From the NCBI GenBank assembly GCA_021772535.1, contig JAJFLV010000066.1:1-58629 (forward strand): a stretch of DNA of 58,629 bases, given 5' to 3'. Of the stretch, positions 28,905 to 39,068 are shown in pieces. Source of the stretch: Opitutales bacterium (GTDB lineage Bacteria > Verrucomicrobiota > Verrucomicrobiia > Opitutales > UBA2987). The notes beneath the pieces were generated by a model that had not been told where the DNA came from, ran no database searches, and saw only the letters and a program-made list of their open reading frames with translations. A program made the position numbers and the translations under genes. The first letter of the stretch is position 1; each line of letters starts with the position of its first letter.

Positions 28905-30419
28905 TCAGGCGTTAGCAATATGTAATTCGCATGTCTTGCGAAAGTGGTGTCCATATATGCTAAGGGTCACTGCCAAGGGGAGCAATTTTGGCCGACGAAA
29001 CAGCGTCCATGTCATGAGACGCCAATAATAGAATCGTTCTTTTCCGAGCAAGCCCAGACGGATAATAGATTCACCAAAGGCATGAAGTCGTTGGAAATCC
29101 AAACGCGCTTTGATGCGGGGACTTTTGTATTCCCGTAGAAATGTTTTCACACGCCGGTAATATTGTTTGGGCGCGTAAAGATGATTCATCATATTACGAT
29201 AACCTTCGCGGAGCACTTCGAGGTCCATATTGGGTATGATGTTGGTGTTACCATCCACATTGTCTCCCGAGAGAAGACCACGGATTCTGCCTTCTTTATT
29301 CAAGCGCTCGAAAAGGCGTGTGCCGGGAGGAGCCTGCAGCAGCCCGACCATTGCCGTGGCGATACCGCTGTTTTGTATAAAGTCGATATGCCTCTGGAAG
29401 ATGGAAGGAGTGTCGCTGTCAAAACCGACAATAAACCCGGCTTGGACTTGCAGTCCGGCTCGATGGATGCGTTTGACACAATCGATTAGATCACGGTTTT
29501 TGTTCTGCCGTTTATTGCATTCCGCGAGGCCCTCTTCGGAAGGTGTTTCAATACCGATAAAGACAGTGTCGAATCCTGCCTGGACCATCATTTCCATCAG
29601 CTTTTCGTCATCCGCCAGATTAATTGAAGCCTCGGTATAAAAGGGGATGCCCCTTTTGCTTTTCTGCCATTCGATCAAAGCGGGCAACAGTTCTTCTTTC
29701 AGAAAACGTTTGTTACCGATGAAATTATCATCCACGAAAAAAACCTGCCGCCGCCAACCATGGGCGTAGAGGCTGTCCAGTTCGGCAATGATCTGGTCGG
29801 TTGACTTATAGCGTGGCCTGTGGCCCAAGAGCGCTGTTACATTACAAAATTCACAGTCAAAAGGACAACCGCGCGAAGCCTGAATGCTCATCGAACCGTA
29901 GCTTTTGAGTTTGGCCAGGCTCCATAGAGGCACAGGCGACTGACGAATATCAGGAAAGTGCGACGTGCTATAGAATTTCCTGGGTATGCCGGATTTCAAG
30001 TCGTCCAGAAAAGGGGGCAGTGTAACTTCTGCCTCATTAAGAACGAAATGATCAACATCGGGAAATCCCTCCATTTCGCTAGTAAATAACGGGCCCCCAG
30101 CCACTATTTTGACACCAAAAGCTTTGCAACGTTTAATGAGTTCGTGGACTGCGTCACGTTGCGCAGTCATAGCACTTATATAGACATAGTCAGCCCAGAC
30201 CAAATATTTGTCCCGGAGCCTGGCAATATTGAGATCAAGCAGACGTTTTTCCCATTCCTCGGGAAGCATGGCCGCAACAGTGAGCAGGCCGAGCGGGGGA
30301 AAGGCCGCTTTCTTGCGAATGAATTTAAGGGCGTGGCGAAAACTCCAGAAGGTATCCTTGAATTCAGGATAAACAAGCAAGACCTTGGGAGAGGCACCGT
30401 GGCCTGGATTCGATTTCAT
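28905..30419 (-). CDS. B12-binding domain radical SAM protein
   Basis: N-terminal VLLVYPEF...PPLGLLTVAAMLP; SRGCPFDCEFCNV (CxxxCxxC); GFIVGFDSDTPSIFQRHIDFIQ; C-terminal region of DUF4070 type. Confidence 0.9.
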   Translation of the reverse strand: MKSNPGHGASPKVLLVYPEFKDTFWSFRHALKFIRKKAAFPPLGLLTVAAMLPEEWEKRLLDLNIARLRDKYLVWADYVYISAMTAQRDAVHELIKRCKAFGVKIVAGGPLFTSEMEGFPDVDHFVLNEAEVTLPPFLDDLKSGIPRKFYSTSHFPDIRQSPVPLWSLAKLKSYGSMSIQASRGCPFDCEFCNVTALLGHRPRYKSTDQIIAELDSLYAHGWRRQVFFVDDNFIGNKRFLKEELLPALIEWQKSKRGIPFYTEASINLADDEKLMEMMVQAGFDTVFIGIETPSEEGLAECNKRQNKNRDLIDCVKRIHRAGLQVQAGFIVGFDSDTPSIFQRHIDFIQNSGIATAMVGLLQAPPGTRLFERLNKEGRIRGLLSGDNVDGNTNIIPNMDLEVLREGYRNMMNHLYAPKQYYRRVKTFLREYKSPRIKARLDFQRLHAFGESIIRLGLLGKERFYYWRLMTWTLFRRPKLLPLAVTLSIYGHHFRKTCELHIANA

Positions 30420-30637
30420 GAGTCTGTTATTTTACCCTAAATCAGACCTCTTGCCTAGGCAAAAAAGATCGAAATTGACCAAATATTGTCATTTGAACCG
30501 GAAATTTGTTATTTAGCGTAATTTCGATTGAATTAATAATCAGAGCACGCTGAAGGTGTGCTATTCCTTATGTTACCCATTTATCGTACCGAAGATGAGA
30601 GGAACACCTATTAAGGCATGCCGGTTTTTCTCCACCG

Positions 30638-30741
30638 AATAAGGAATGAAACCCCTTCAGGGTTTTGATAATTATAGATGCTTCTATGTCTCTAGGGGGG
30701 TTACATCACCCCTGGCTGGCGAATTTTGCCCTTTCAGGGCG
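30638..30741. repeat. Dispersed intergenic multi-hairpin repeat, copy 2
   Basis: aataaggaatgaaaccccttcagggttttgataattatagatg...ctaggggggttacatcacccctggctggcgaattttgccctttcagggc; matches 21836-21926. Confidence 0.75.
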
Positions 30742-31306
30742 TTTCAAAAGGGGGAGAAGGAAGAGGAAGATGCGGGATGAGAATACAGGATGCTGGATAC
30801 TTGATGCTGCATGGGGATGGTGAAATACCTATGTTATTGCACGCTATTATGGGTATTGAGTGAAAAAAGCGGGGATTTGATGGGTTGAGTGGGTAAAATA
30901 CGGGACTTTTTGGCGCATTTTTGTGTGTTTTTCAATTTTTTTTGTTTTTTTAGCCAACGCATCCAACGCAGCCAACCTATCCATTGCCAGGCTTCCAGAA
31001 TTATGGTATAAGGTTCCGCAATGGAAACGAAACAATAGCAATAACCTGACCAGGTGTCAGTTTGAAAAGTGATACCAAGGGTAAAACATGATAACCAATA
31101 TGCAAAACCAACATCGAGCAGAAAATTCGACCGAGGAGGAACCTGCCTTGGTTGGAGCAATGACGCAGCAAGCGTGCCGCTGGGGATTTCCTGTGCCTAA
31201 CCCCTTGACTACCATTACATTTAGAAATCATAAAAGATTGGCAGAAAAGAGCCAAAAAATAAAGTATTGGCAGATTTTCAGCCTTGGCCAATAGTATTTT
31301 AGTCCC

Positions 31307-32482
31307 ATGCCCTCTACTCTTGAAATTTCAGATTTGGTTGAGAGCTTGCCCAACCTCAGGCAGGAGCTGCGCCAGTATGGACAGATGATACTGGCAAGCA
31401 GCGTCATGATGGGTGAAATTCCGGCTCCCACCTATGGCGAGGAGGAGCGCATACGATTTCTGAGCGACCGCTTTAACGAGTGCGGGTTGCAAAACATATC
31501 TATCGATGAAGCGGGCAATGCCATTGCCGTCCTTCCCGGCGCCGAGGGCACGCGCAACATACTGCTGGAAGCTCATGTGGATACTGTTTTTGACCGTTCG
31601 GTGGACCATTCCGTGACACTCGGCACGGATGTGTTGAGAGGGCCCGGGATTGCCGACAACAGCATTGGAACCGCCGTTATTTCGGTTTTGCCCATATTGC
31701 TGGAAAAATTGGGCATACGTTTATCTAGCAATCTGGTCCTGCTGGGAGCGGTGCAAAGCCAGGGTCATGGCGACCTGGGCGGTTTCAGGTTTTTTCTGGA
31801 AAATGTCCAGATGCCCATCCACGCCGGCATTTGTCTGGCCGGAATACACCTGGGCAGGTTGAGTTATTCCTGTCTGGGCATGCTGCGCGGGGAGATCATC
31901 TGCGAAGCGCCGCCGGAAACCTTCTGGGAAAAATCGAACGCCAGCGGAGCCATTGTTAATTTAAATGAAATTCTGACCGGCATCCTTGCCATACCAGAGC
32001 TGAAAGAGGCGGGGACATCTCTGATACTTGGTTCCATAAAGGCGGGCAATGCCTTCAACACAGTGCCTTCCAAGGCCCTTCTTCGATTCGAGCTTCGCAG
32101 TGAGGTATTGGGAAAAATTACCGTGGTGCATCGAAAAATCGAAGAAATCCTACAGGCAGCAGCCAGTGATTCCGTGGCCCGGGCGGAATTGCACGTTGTC
32201 ACCCGGAGAAAACCTGGAGGAATCAAGCCAAGTCACCCGATTGTGCAAGGAACCCGCGCAATCATGGATTCACTTGGAATCGACCCCAAGGTGGCGCCGA
32301 GTGTGGGCGCTCTTTCAGCTCTCATCGCTAAAAACATTCCGGGAGTGACCCTCGGCCTGACCTCCGGGCAAAATCTTCATGAATTTAACGAGCAGATTCA
32401 AATAGAACCCATATTTACGGGCATTGCCCAACTGATCGGGGTGCTGCAAATGATCGATAGAGGGATAGGCCATGAAGATTGA
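31307..32482 (+). CDS. M20-family metallopeptidase-like hydrolase
   Basis: LLEAHVDTVF; GPGIADNSIGTAVI; C-terminal GVTLGLTSGQNLHEFNEQIQIEPI typical of M20; overlaps the next gene by 11 bp. Confidence 0.85.
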   Translation: MPSTLEISDLVESLPNLRQELRQYGQMILASSVMMGEIPAPTYGEEERIRFLSDRFNECGLQNISIDEAGNAIAVLPGAEGTRNILLEAHVDTVFDRSVDHSVTLGTDVLRGPGIADNSIGTAVISVLPILLEKLGIRLSSNLVLLGAVQSQGHGDLGGFRFFLENVQMPIHAGICLAGIHLGRLSYSCLGMLRGEIICEAPPETFWEKSNASGAIVNLNEILTGILAIPELKEAGTSLILGSIKAGNAFNTVPSKALLRFELRSEVLGKITVVHRKIEEILQAAASDSVARAELHVVTRRKPGGIKPSHPIVQGTRAIMDSLGIDPKVAPSVGALSALIAKNIPGVTLGLTSGQNLHEFNEQIQIEPIFTGIAQLIGVLQMIDRGIGHED

Positions 32483-33452
32483 CGACTGGCTTCAGCACAA
32501 CACCTTCCACCACGAAGTATTTTGGGACCTTCTCAACCTGATCAAGGCGAAGGAGGAAAAAGGACTCAAAATCTCGCTCTGCATACCGACCCTGAACGAG
32601 GAAAAAACGATTGGCAAAGAAGTCGTTCTATTTAATTCGGAGTTGAAGAAAAAGTATCCCCTGCTGGACGAAATCGCGGTTATCGATTCCGGTTCGACGG
32701 ACCGAACGCTGGAGGTTGCCGCGGCCTTCGGGGCAGATGTTTACCGCGCCTCGGAGATTCTGCCCGAAATGGGCGACAAGCCGGGCAAAGGAGAGAATCT
32801 CTGGAAGGCCATTTACCAGCTCAAAGGCGACATCATTTGCTATGTCGATGCCGATATTAAAAACATCCATCCCCGCTTTGTTTACGGTCTGGTAGCGCCG
32901 CTCATCTACCGCGAAGAGATTAAATACGTGAAAGCATTTTACGACCGCCCACTGGCCTACTCCCATAAAATAAGGTCTTCCGGCGGTGGCCGGGTCACGG
33001 AGATTCTGGTCAGGCCGCTATTTTCTCTCTTTTTCCCTGAACTGGCGGCTATCCTTCAGCCCCTCTCGGGGGAATACGCGGTGAGGCGGGAAGTGCTGGA
33101 GAAAATTCCTTTTCCCGTTGGATATGGGGTGGAGACTTCACACCTGATCGATGTTTACCGCCAGTGGGGATTGGAAGCTTTCGGCCAGACGGATCTCGAT
33201 CAACGTATTCACCGAAACCAGCCGGTGGAAGCATTGGGGAAAATGTCTTTCGGCATCCTTCAATGTTTTATCAGGCGCCTGGAAAAGGATGATATGGTCG
33301 GGGAGCAGTCCGAAATGAGCGCCATGTACCGGCATTTCCAGGCCCATCATCGGCATTACAAGCAGGTGGTTCAGGAAATCGTGGAGGAGGAACGCCCGCC
33401 CATGATCACCATACCTGCCTATCGCCGCAAATTTGGATTACCGGATTCTTAA
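32472..33452 (+). CDS. gpgS: Glucosyl-3-phosphoglycerate synthase (GT81)
   Basis: DWLQHNTFHHEVFWDLLNLIKAKEEKGLKISLCIPTLNEEKTIGKEV...VIDSGSTDRT...PGKGENLWKAIYQLKGDIICYVDADIKNIHPRFVYGLVAPL; strong family resemblance. Confidence 0.9.
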   Translation: MKIDDWLQHNTFHHEVFWDLLNLIKAKEEKGLKISLCIPTLNEEKTIGKEVVLFNSELKKKYPLLDEIAVIDSGSTDRTLEVAAAFGADVYRASEILPEMGDKPGKGENLWKAIYQLKGDIICYVDADIKNIHPRFVYGLVAPLIYREEIKYVKAFYDRPLAYSHKIRSSGGGRVTEILVRPLFSLFFPELAAILQPLSGEYAVRREVLEKIPFPVGYGVETSHLIDVYRQWGLEAFGQTDLDQRIHRNQPVEALGKMSFGILQCFIRRLEKDDMVGEQSEMSAMYRHFQAHHRHYKQVVQEIVEEERPPMITIPAYRRKFGLPDS

Positions 33453-33456
33453 GGCC

Positions 33457-34911
33457 ATGTCTTTAAAGGTCGCCATCGTCCATTATCACCTGAAACCGGG
33501 CGGGGTCACCCGGGTGATTGAAAATACCGCTGCAGCCCTTGAACTGAAAGGAATCCACCCGGCAGTCCTTTATGGAGCACCGAAAAAGGGGACCGCATCG
33601 CCAGGGGCAAGGTTTGTTGAAGGGTTGGGATATAGCGGATCATCGAGCATGCGACGTCCCGAGAACCTCTATGAGAACCTGATTAAAGCTGCACTCGATG
33701 AATTGGGGGGGCCTCCCGATTTGTGGCACATCCATAATCATTCTCTGGGGAAGAATCCGGCACTCACCGCCGCCTGCTGCCTTCTGGTGGAAAATGGACA
33801 CCGGTTGCTTCTCCAAATCCACGATTTTCCAGAAGACGGCCGACCGGCCAATTATCAGGAACTAATCGCCTCTTTAGCCAATTGGAGAGAGGCGCCGGAA
33901 AAGGTCCTCTACCCCGCTGCTACACAGGTTCACTATGGAGTTCTCAACCCGCGTGACGCCAGGATACTGAGAGACGGCGGATTTGCCAGGGATCGATTGC
34001 ACATTTTGCCCAATCCTGTCTCCTTTCCCGGAACACCTAGCGATGTTGAAAAGGAACTTTTACCCAAACAAAAGGGAGAACGGCTGACACTCTACCCGAC
34101 AAGAGGTATACGAAGAAAAAACCTGGGAGAATTCCTTTTGTGGGCCTCGCTGGCGGCAAACGGGGAGCGTTTCGCGACAACCCTGGCTCCCGACAATCCC
34201 ATTTGGTCGCCCCGGCATGATCGTTGGGTGCGGTTCAGCCAGGAAATGGGCCTGCCGGCGGATTTTGCTGTCATTAACTGCTACGGTGGATCTTTCCCGG
34301 GATGGTTGAAAACAGCCGACAGATTGATCACAACCAGTGTGGCGGAAGGTTTCGGGATGGCTTTTCTGGAGCCATTTTTACTGCCGAAGCCACTCGTCGG
34401 ACGCAACTTGCCGCAAATAACACCGGATTTCGGGATCGATTTATCCAATCTCTACAATCGATTGGAAATTCCTCTGGATTTAGTTGGCGAGCAACGAATT
34501 CGAGAGCGGCTCAAAGCGGCCATGGAGACCTATTATGCATCCTACGGGCGGCCAGTGCCAGACTCGGCGGTAGATCAAGCTATGAACTCAATCCTCAAGG
34601 ATGGGCGGGTTGATTTTGGGCGACTGGACGAGCCATTGCAGGAAAAAGTAATTAAAGCTTTGGCGGGAAGTCCTCAACTGCGGGCTGATTTGCGTCCCGA
34701 TGAACTTTCAACGGTCAACAATGAAAGGATATTAAGCGAAAACCGGCTGATTGTATTAGAAAATTACAGCCTGAATTCTTATGGCACGCGACTGGAAAAA
34801 ATTTATGAAACCCTATGTGGAGAAGATTTGGAAAAACCTGATTTTATGAATCCGGGAAGAATTCTCAATGGGTTTCTGAGGCCGGAAACTTTTTCCTTGT
34901 TACGAAGTTAG
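33457..34911 (+). CDS. Glycosyltransferase (GT4-like)
   Basis: VAIVHYHLKPGGVTRVIENTAAALE; TLYPTRGIRRKNLGEFLLWA; TSVAEGFGMAFLEPFL. ATG 33457 preferred over the TTG 33433 track start. Confidence 0.75.
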   Translation: MSLKVAIVHYHLKPGGVTRVIENTAAALELKGIHPAVLYGAPKKGTASPGARFVEGLGYSGSSSMRRPENLYENLIKAALDELGGPPDLWHIHNHSLGKNPALTAACCLLVENGHRLLLQIHDFPEDGRPANYQELIASLANWREAPEKVLYPAATQVHYGVLNPRDARILRDGGFARDRLHILPNPVSFPGTPSDVEKELLPKQKGERLTLYPTRGIRRKNLGEFLLWASLAANGERFATTLAPDNPIWSPRHDRWVRFSQEMGLPADFAVINCYGGSFPGWLKTADRLITTSVAEGFGMAFLEPFLLPKPLVGRNLPQITPDFGIDLSNLYNRLEIPLDLVGEQRIRERLKAAMETYYASYGRPVPDSAVDQAMNSILKDGRVDFGRLDEPLQEKVIKALAGSPQLRADLRPDELSTVNNERILSENRLIVLENYSLNSYGTRLEKIYETLCGEDLEKPDFMNPGRILNGFLRPETFSLLRS

Positions 34912-34931
34912 ATTCTGATTTTGGAAGCAAA

Positions 34932-35810
34932 ATGGGCGAATTGCAGGACATAATTAAAAAGCTCTCCTCCCCGATGTTTCCTTTGGAAACGGGAGTTGAA
35001 CCCAAACTGGCCCGGTTGGATAATGTGCGAGCGGTTGTTTTTGATGTTTACGGAACCATGCTTATATCCGGCTCCGGCGATATCGGGACCTCCCAATGTA
35101 TGGATACCGAGGATGCCATGCTAACAAGTTTTCAGGAAACGGGCCTACAAATAAAGGAAGGATCTATCGGGTTAGCGGCTCGATTTTACAACCATCTAAA
35201 GTCGGCATGGAACGAGCGCAAGGCAGAGGATATCGAATTTCCTGAGGTAGAAATAAGAGGGGTTTGGAAACAATTTTTGAACAGTCTGCTATCGGAAAAC
35301 CTGCTTTATGGAAACTTCTCTCCCGCAATCATCGAAAATCTTGCCATTTGTTATGAATGCAGGGTCAATCCGGTTTGGCCCATGCCCGGAATTCATGAGA
35401 CTTTATTGCATCTCAGAAATTTGGGCATGGTTCTTGCAATAGTTTCCAACGCTCAATTTTACACTCCCCTAGTCCTAAAAACTTTTAAGGAGGAGGAAAG
35501 TTTGGGTCATTTTTTTGATCCAAGCTTTTGTGTGTGGTCCTATAAAGAGCGTGAAGCCAAGCCTTCAGTTCGTCTTTTTGCCAAATTGGGAAAAAAACTA
35601 AGGGAAAAGCAAATTACCCCAAAAGAAATCCTCTATGTGGGAAACGACCTTTTTAACGACATCCTCCCAGCCAAAGAAGCCGGCTTTCGGACTGTCCTTT
35701 TCGCCGGCGACAAACGATCCTTGAGAATGCGGGACAACAATCCCAAGTGCCGTGGGGTTATTCCCGATCTGGTAATCAGCGATTTAAACCAGTTACGTGA
35801 CTGTCTTTAG
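34932..35810 (+). CDS. HAD-superfamily hydrolase, candidate glucosyl-3-phosphoglycerate phosphatase
   Basis: VVFDVYGTML (motif I), IVSNAQFYT (motif II), KPSVRLF (motif III), YVGNDLFNDILPAKEAGFRTVLF (motif IV); immediately downstream of the gpgS-GT pair. Confidence 0.75.
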   Translation: MGELQDIIKKLSSPMFPLETGVEPKLARLDNVRAVVFDVYGTMLISGSGDIGTSQCMDTEDAMLTSFQETGLQIKEGSIGLAARFYNHLKSAWNERKAEDIEFPEVEIRGVWKQFLNSLLSENLLYGNFSPAIIENLAICYECRVNPVWPMPGIHETLLHLRNLGMVLAIVSNAQFYTPLVLKTFKEEESLGHFFDPSFCVWSYKEREAKPSVRLFAKLGKKLREKQITPKEILYVGNDLFNDILPAKEAGFRTVLFAGDKRSLRMRDNNPKCRGVIPDLVISDLNQLRDCL

Positions 35811-36140
35811 ACAAAGGAGGTTATCTGTTTTGGCGGATTACTGTTGAATAAAACCAACCCTCCTGGCGAGCGAACTAGTCAAGACAACGTATGCGCAGTC
35901 TTGGACAAATGATGATTTGCGTATTTTTCAATTATCTGCCATAGTAATTATAAGAGCTTATGACTGTAATAGGATGCCAGGTTCAACTGGAATCTTCTAT
36001 TTAAATAATATCCTGAATAATTGATTCAATATCCATGGTGTATGAATGCGCCCCTGAAAGGTTCTGGCAACCCCTGCCACGCCCGATATTACCTATTGAG
36101 TCCTCAAATATTTTTCCGATAAAGAGTTGGTAACTCCAAA

Positions 36141-38042
36141 ATGAATTTATCCACATCCATAGCTACAACAAAAAGAGAAGCCTCCGCCATTGAACCGCTT
36201 GCGGTATCCGAGGCAATCATCGAAATCGTCAGTGATTCGGGAGAAGGATCACAGACGGTAGGCCAGATCTTCGGCATTGTCAGCGCTCGCATGGGCAATG
36301 GCACCTGGACGGTCGAAATCATTCCCGCTGAAATCGAGCCACCCTCCAGGTCCCCAGCCGGAGCCAGTGGCAATCGTGTCCGTATTGGAACCGACGTGGT
36401 CACAAACATGGGCGATACCGCGGATGTGGCAGTCGCTTTCAACGAGCAGGTGCTTTACAGCCGGACAGACAAAGATGCATTTCGGGAGGGAAGCCACATT
36501 TTTATCGAAAACAAGTGGGCATCATCTCCCCAGGAATCGATTCGGAAAGCATACGCCACTGCTTTGGCCGAATTTCGCTCCTATGGCTACGATCTACATG
36601 AAATTCCCATGGAAGAAGAATGCTTGCGGCATGTGAGTGATGCCAAACGCGGGAAAAACATCTGGGTGCTGGGGCTTCTTTGCGCACTCTACGACCGCGA
36701 TCTCAATCTCGCGCGCGAGGAAATCGAACGCAAACTAGCGCGCAAAGGAGCCGAGGTTGTGGAAAAAAACTTTACCTTGCTACAGGCCGGTTATGATTGG
36801 GGTCTGGCTAACCTGACTTTTCGTTTCATTGTTCCGGTCCGACCTTCAAAGGAGGCCATGGTAGTCATGAATGGCAATCAGGCAATCGGCCTGGGAGCAA
36901 TGGCCGCGGGATTCGAGGTTTGTTCAATGTATCCAATTACCCCAGCCACCTCAGCCTCCCATTACCTGGCTTCGGTATTCAAAGAGGCCGGCGGCTTTCT
37001 TCACCAGGCGGAGGATGAGATTGCCGCCATCGGTTTCGCTATTGGCACCTCCTATGCCGGAAAGACTGCATTGACCATCACTTCTGGTCCAGGGCTGGCT
37101 CTCAAAACAGAGTTCATCGGTTTGGCTGTAATGGCTGAGATTCCCCTCGTAATTGTCGATGTGCAAAGAGGCGGTCCTTCCACCGGGCTACCTACTCGGG
37201 TCGAACAATCGGATCTGCTGGCCGCGCTTTTCGCCTCCCCGGGAGATTCACCCAAAATCATCCTGGCGCCATCAACGATCGACGAATGTTTCCACTTCAT
37301 GATCACAGCTCGAAGATTGGCAGAAATGTTTCGCACTCCGGTAATCGTTCTCACTGATGCCAATCTTGCCACCGGAGTACAGCCATTTCCCCGTCCCAAG
37401 GTAAGTGAACAATGGATGGCAGCCCCAGTCGATATGTCACCTTGGGATAAAAGCGTTGCCCCTTATGAATGGGATCCCAAAACCGGGCTATCACAACGAC
37501 CCATACCGGGGCAAAAGGACGGTCAGTACATACTCACTGGATTGGCCCATGATGAAAAAAGCCATGTGGCATACGTTTCCAAAATCAATCAGCGCACACA
37601 TGAAGTGCGAAGCCGCAAACTGGCCACTTTACAGCGTTCACTAAACCCTCCCGTGCCCAATGGCGATCCCGAGGGCGATGTCCTCGTGGTAGGTTGGGGA
37701 TCAACACGCGGGGCCATTGAGGAAGCAGTCGAAAAAATTCGCCAGGAAGGAGAAAAGGTTTCCAGCCTTCACTTGCGGATTCTTTCACCAATCGAGCCAG
37801 GCCTGAAGGACATACTATCGAAATTCAAGCGGGTCATCACAGTAGAAATCAATTTCAGCGATTACCCGGATCCGGGCGATCCAGCCGGAGATGCCAGAAG
37901 GTACTCCCAACTCGCCTTCTGCCTGAGATCCCATACATTTATCGATGTCGATTGCTTGTCCATGGTCCACGGCATTCCTTTTTCCCCGGCCATTATCCAG
38001 ACCGAGATACGCCGCATCCTGAAAAGTCTTAATTCTACCTGA
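36141..38042 (+). CDS. korA: 2-oxoacid:ferredoxin oxidoreductase, fused gamma-alpha subunit
   Basis: VMNGNQAIGLGAMAAGFEVCSMYPITPATSASHYL...QAEDEIAAIGFAIGTSYAGKTALTITSGPGLALKTEFIGLAVMAEIPLVIVDVQRGGPSTGLPTRVEQSDL. Confidence 0.92.
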   Translation: MNLSTSIATTKREASAIEPLAVSEAIIEIVSDSGEGSQTVGQIFGIVSARMGNGTWTVEIIPAEIEPPSRSPAGASGNRVRIGTDVVTNMGDTADVAVAFNEQVLYSRTDKDAFREGSHIFIENKWASSPQESIRKAYATALAEFRSYGYDLHEIPMEEECLRHVSDAKRGKNIWVLGLLCALYDRDLNLAREEIERKLARKGAEVVEKNFTLLQAGYDWGLANLTFRFIVPVRPSKEAMVVMNGNQAIGLGAMAAGFEVCSMYPITPATSASHYLASVFKEAGGFLHQAEDEIAAIGFAIGTSYAGKTALTITSGPGLALKTEFIGLAVMAEIPLVIVDVQRGGPSTGLPTRVEQSDLLAALFASPGDSPKIILAPSTIDECFHFMITARRLAEMFRTPVIVLTDANLATGVQPFPRPKVSEQWMAAPVDMSPWDKSVAPYEWDPKTGLSQRPIPGQKDGQYILTGLAHDEKSHVAYVSKINQRTHEVRSRKLATLQRSLNPPVPNGDPEGDVLVVGWGSTRGAIEEAVEKIRQEGEKVSSLHLRILSPIEPGLKDILSKFKRVITVEINFSDYPDPGDPAGDARRYSQLAFCLRSHTFIDVDCLSMVHGIPFSPAIIQTEIRRILKSLNST

Positions 38043-38072
38043 ATATTACCCGCCTATACTCATTAAAATACC

Positions 38073-39026
38073 ATGCGAGATAAATCAAAGCCCTTAACGA
38101 CGGATCCCAGCCCACGATTCTTTACTCTCGAGGATTACGAAGGACAGGTTCCTCGTTGGTGCTCTGGATGTGGCGACCTTCCAGTTTTAACCGCCGTCCA
38201 GCGAATTTGTCGGGACGAACAGTTATTACCGGAGAGGACGGTTGTGGTTTCCGGGATCGGTTGTTCGAGCCGGTTTCCCCATTACATGAAAACTTACGGG
38301 TTTCACGGACTCCATGGACGCGCCTTTCCCGTCGCTTGCGGAATACGCAGCCGACGTCCAGACCTCAATATCTTCGTTGCTACCGGAGATGGGGACTGCT
38401 GTGCCATCGGCGCAGGACATTGGATTCATGCCATCCGTTATAACATGAAAATGGTGGTCATGCTGTTCGATAACAATATCTACGGTCTGACCAAAAATCA
38501 GACCTCCCCGACCACAGCCAAAGACGCTAATTCCTTCACCCACCCCGAGGGCTCGTTCATCAGCCCACTCAATCCTATCGCCGTGACATTGAGCATTGCC
38601 AATGTCTCTTTTGTTGCCCAGACCGTGGATTGGAACCCGCCTCACCTCTATGCCACGCTTCTGGCCGCCCACCGCCATCCCGGACTGGCCTTTGTCCGCA
38701 TACTTCAGAGATGCCCCCATTTTACCGCAAAAGTCTATGAACCCTGTCAACGAGATCCTTCATTACTTCTCCTGATGAAGCATCCCGATGGCATTCCGGT
38801 CGATGACATGGTGGCCAAAATCTTCAAAAACCAGGTAGACCACGATCCCGCCAACCTTCTGGAAGCGCAGGACCTTGCGGTGCGGAAAGAAATCTATCCA
38901 ATCGGTTTATTTTATCGCAATGAGTCAGCGGAGCGTTACGACCATTTTTCTCGTTATGGGGCTGACATGGACCAGTCGGAAAAGGTCAAAGCGGTGGAAA
39001 AGGAACTGGATCACTTTCAGATTTAG
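38073..39026 (+). CDS. korB: 2-oxoacid:ferredoxin oxidoreductase, beta subunit
   Basis: PRWCSGCGDLPVLTAVQ; VSGIGCSSRFPHY; FVATGDGDCCAIGAGHWIHAIRYN; NNIYGLTKNQTSPTT. Confidence 0.92.
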   Translation: MRDKSKPLTTDPSPRFFTLEDYEGQVPRWCSGCGDLPVLTAVQRICRDEQLLPERTVVVSGIGCSSRFPHYMKTYGFHGLHGRAFPVACGIRSRRPDLNIFVATGDGDCCAIGAGHWIHAIRYNMKMVVMLFDNNIYGLTKNQTSPTTAKDANSFTHPEGSFISPLNPIAVTLSIANVSFVAQTVDWNPPHLYATLLAAHRHPGLAFVRILQRCPHFTAKVYEPCQRDPSLLLLMKHPDGIPVDDMVAKIFKNQVDHDPANLLEAQDLAVRKEIYPIGLFYRNESAERYDHFSRYGADMDQSEKVKAVEKELDHFQI

Positions 39027-39068
39027 GTCAAAGCGCCTCAAAGGAAATGAGTTCAACTTAAAAACCCA

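Noticed and set aside
30766-30820. Degenerate 'gatgctgg' tandem repeat
   Set aside because: Only two or three imperfect units; too weak to call a repeat array or CRISPR.
36030-36130. Possible SAM-type riboswitch upstream of korA ('ggttctggcaacccctgccacg')
   Set aside because: Superficial resemblance to a GGCAACC core only; the expected downstream GGTGCTAA-type and paired stems are missing.
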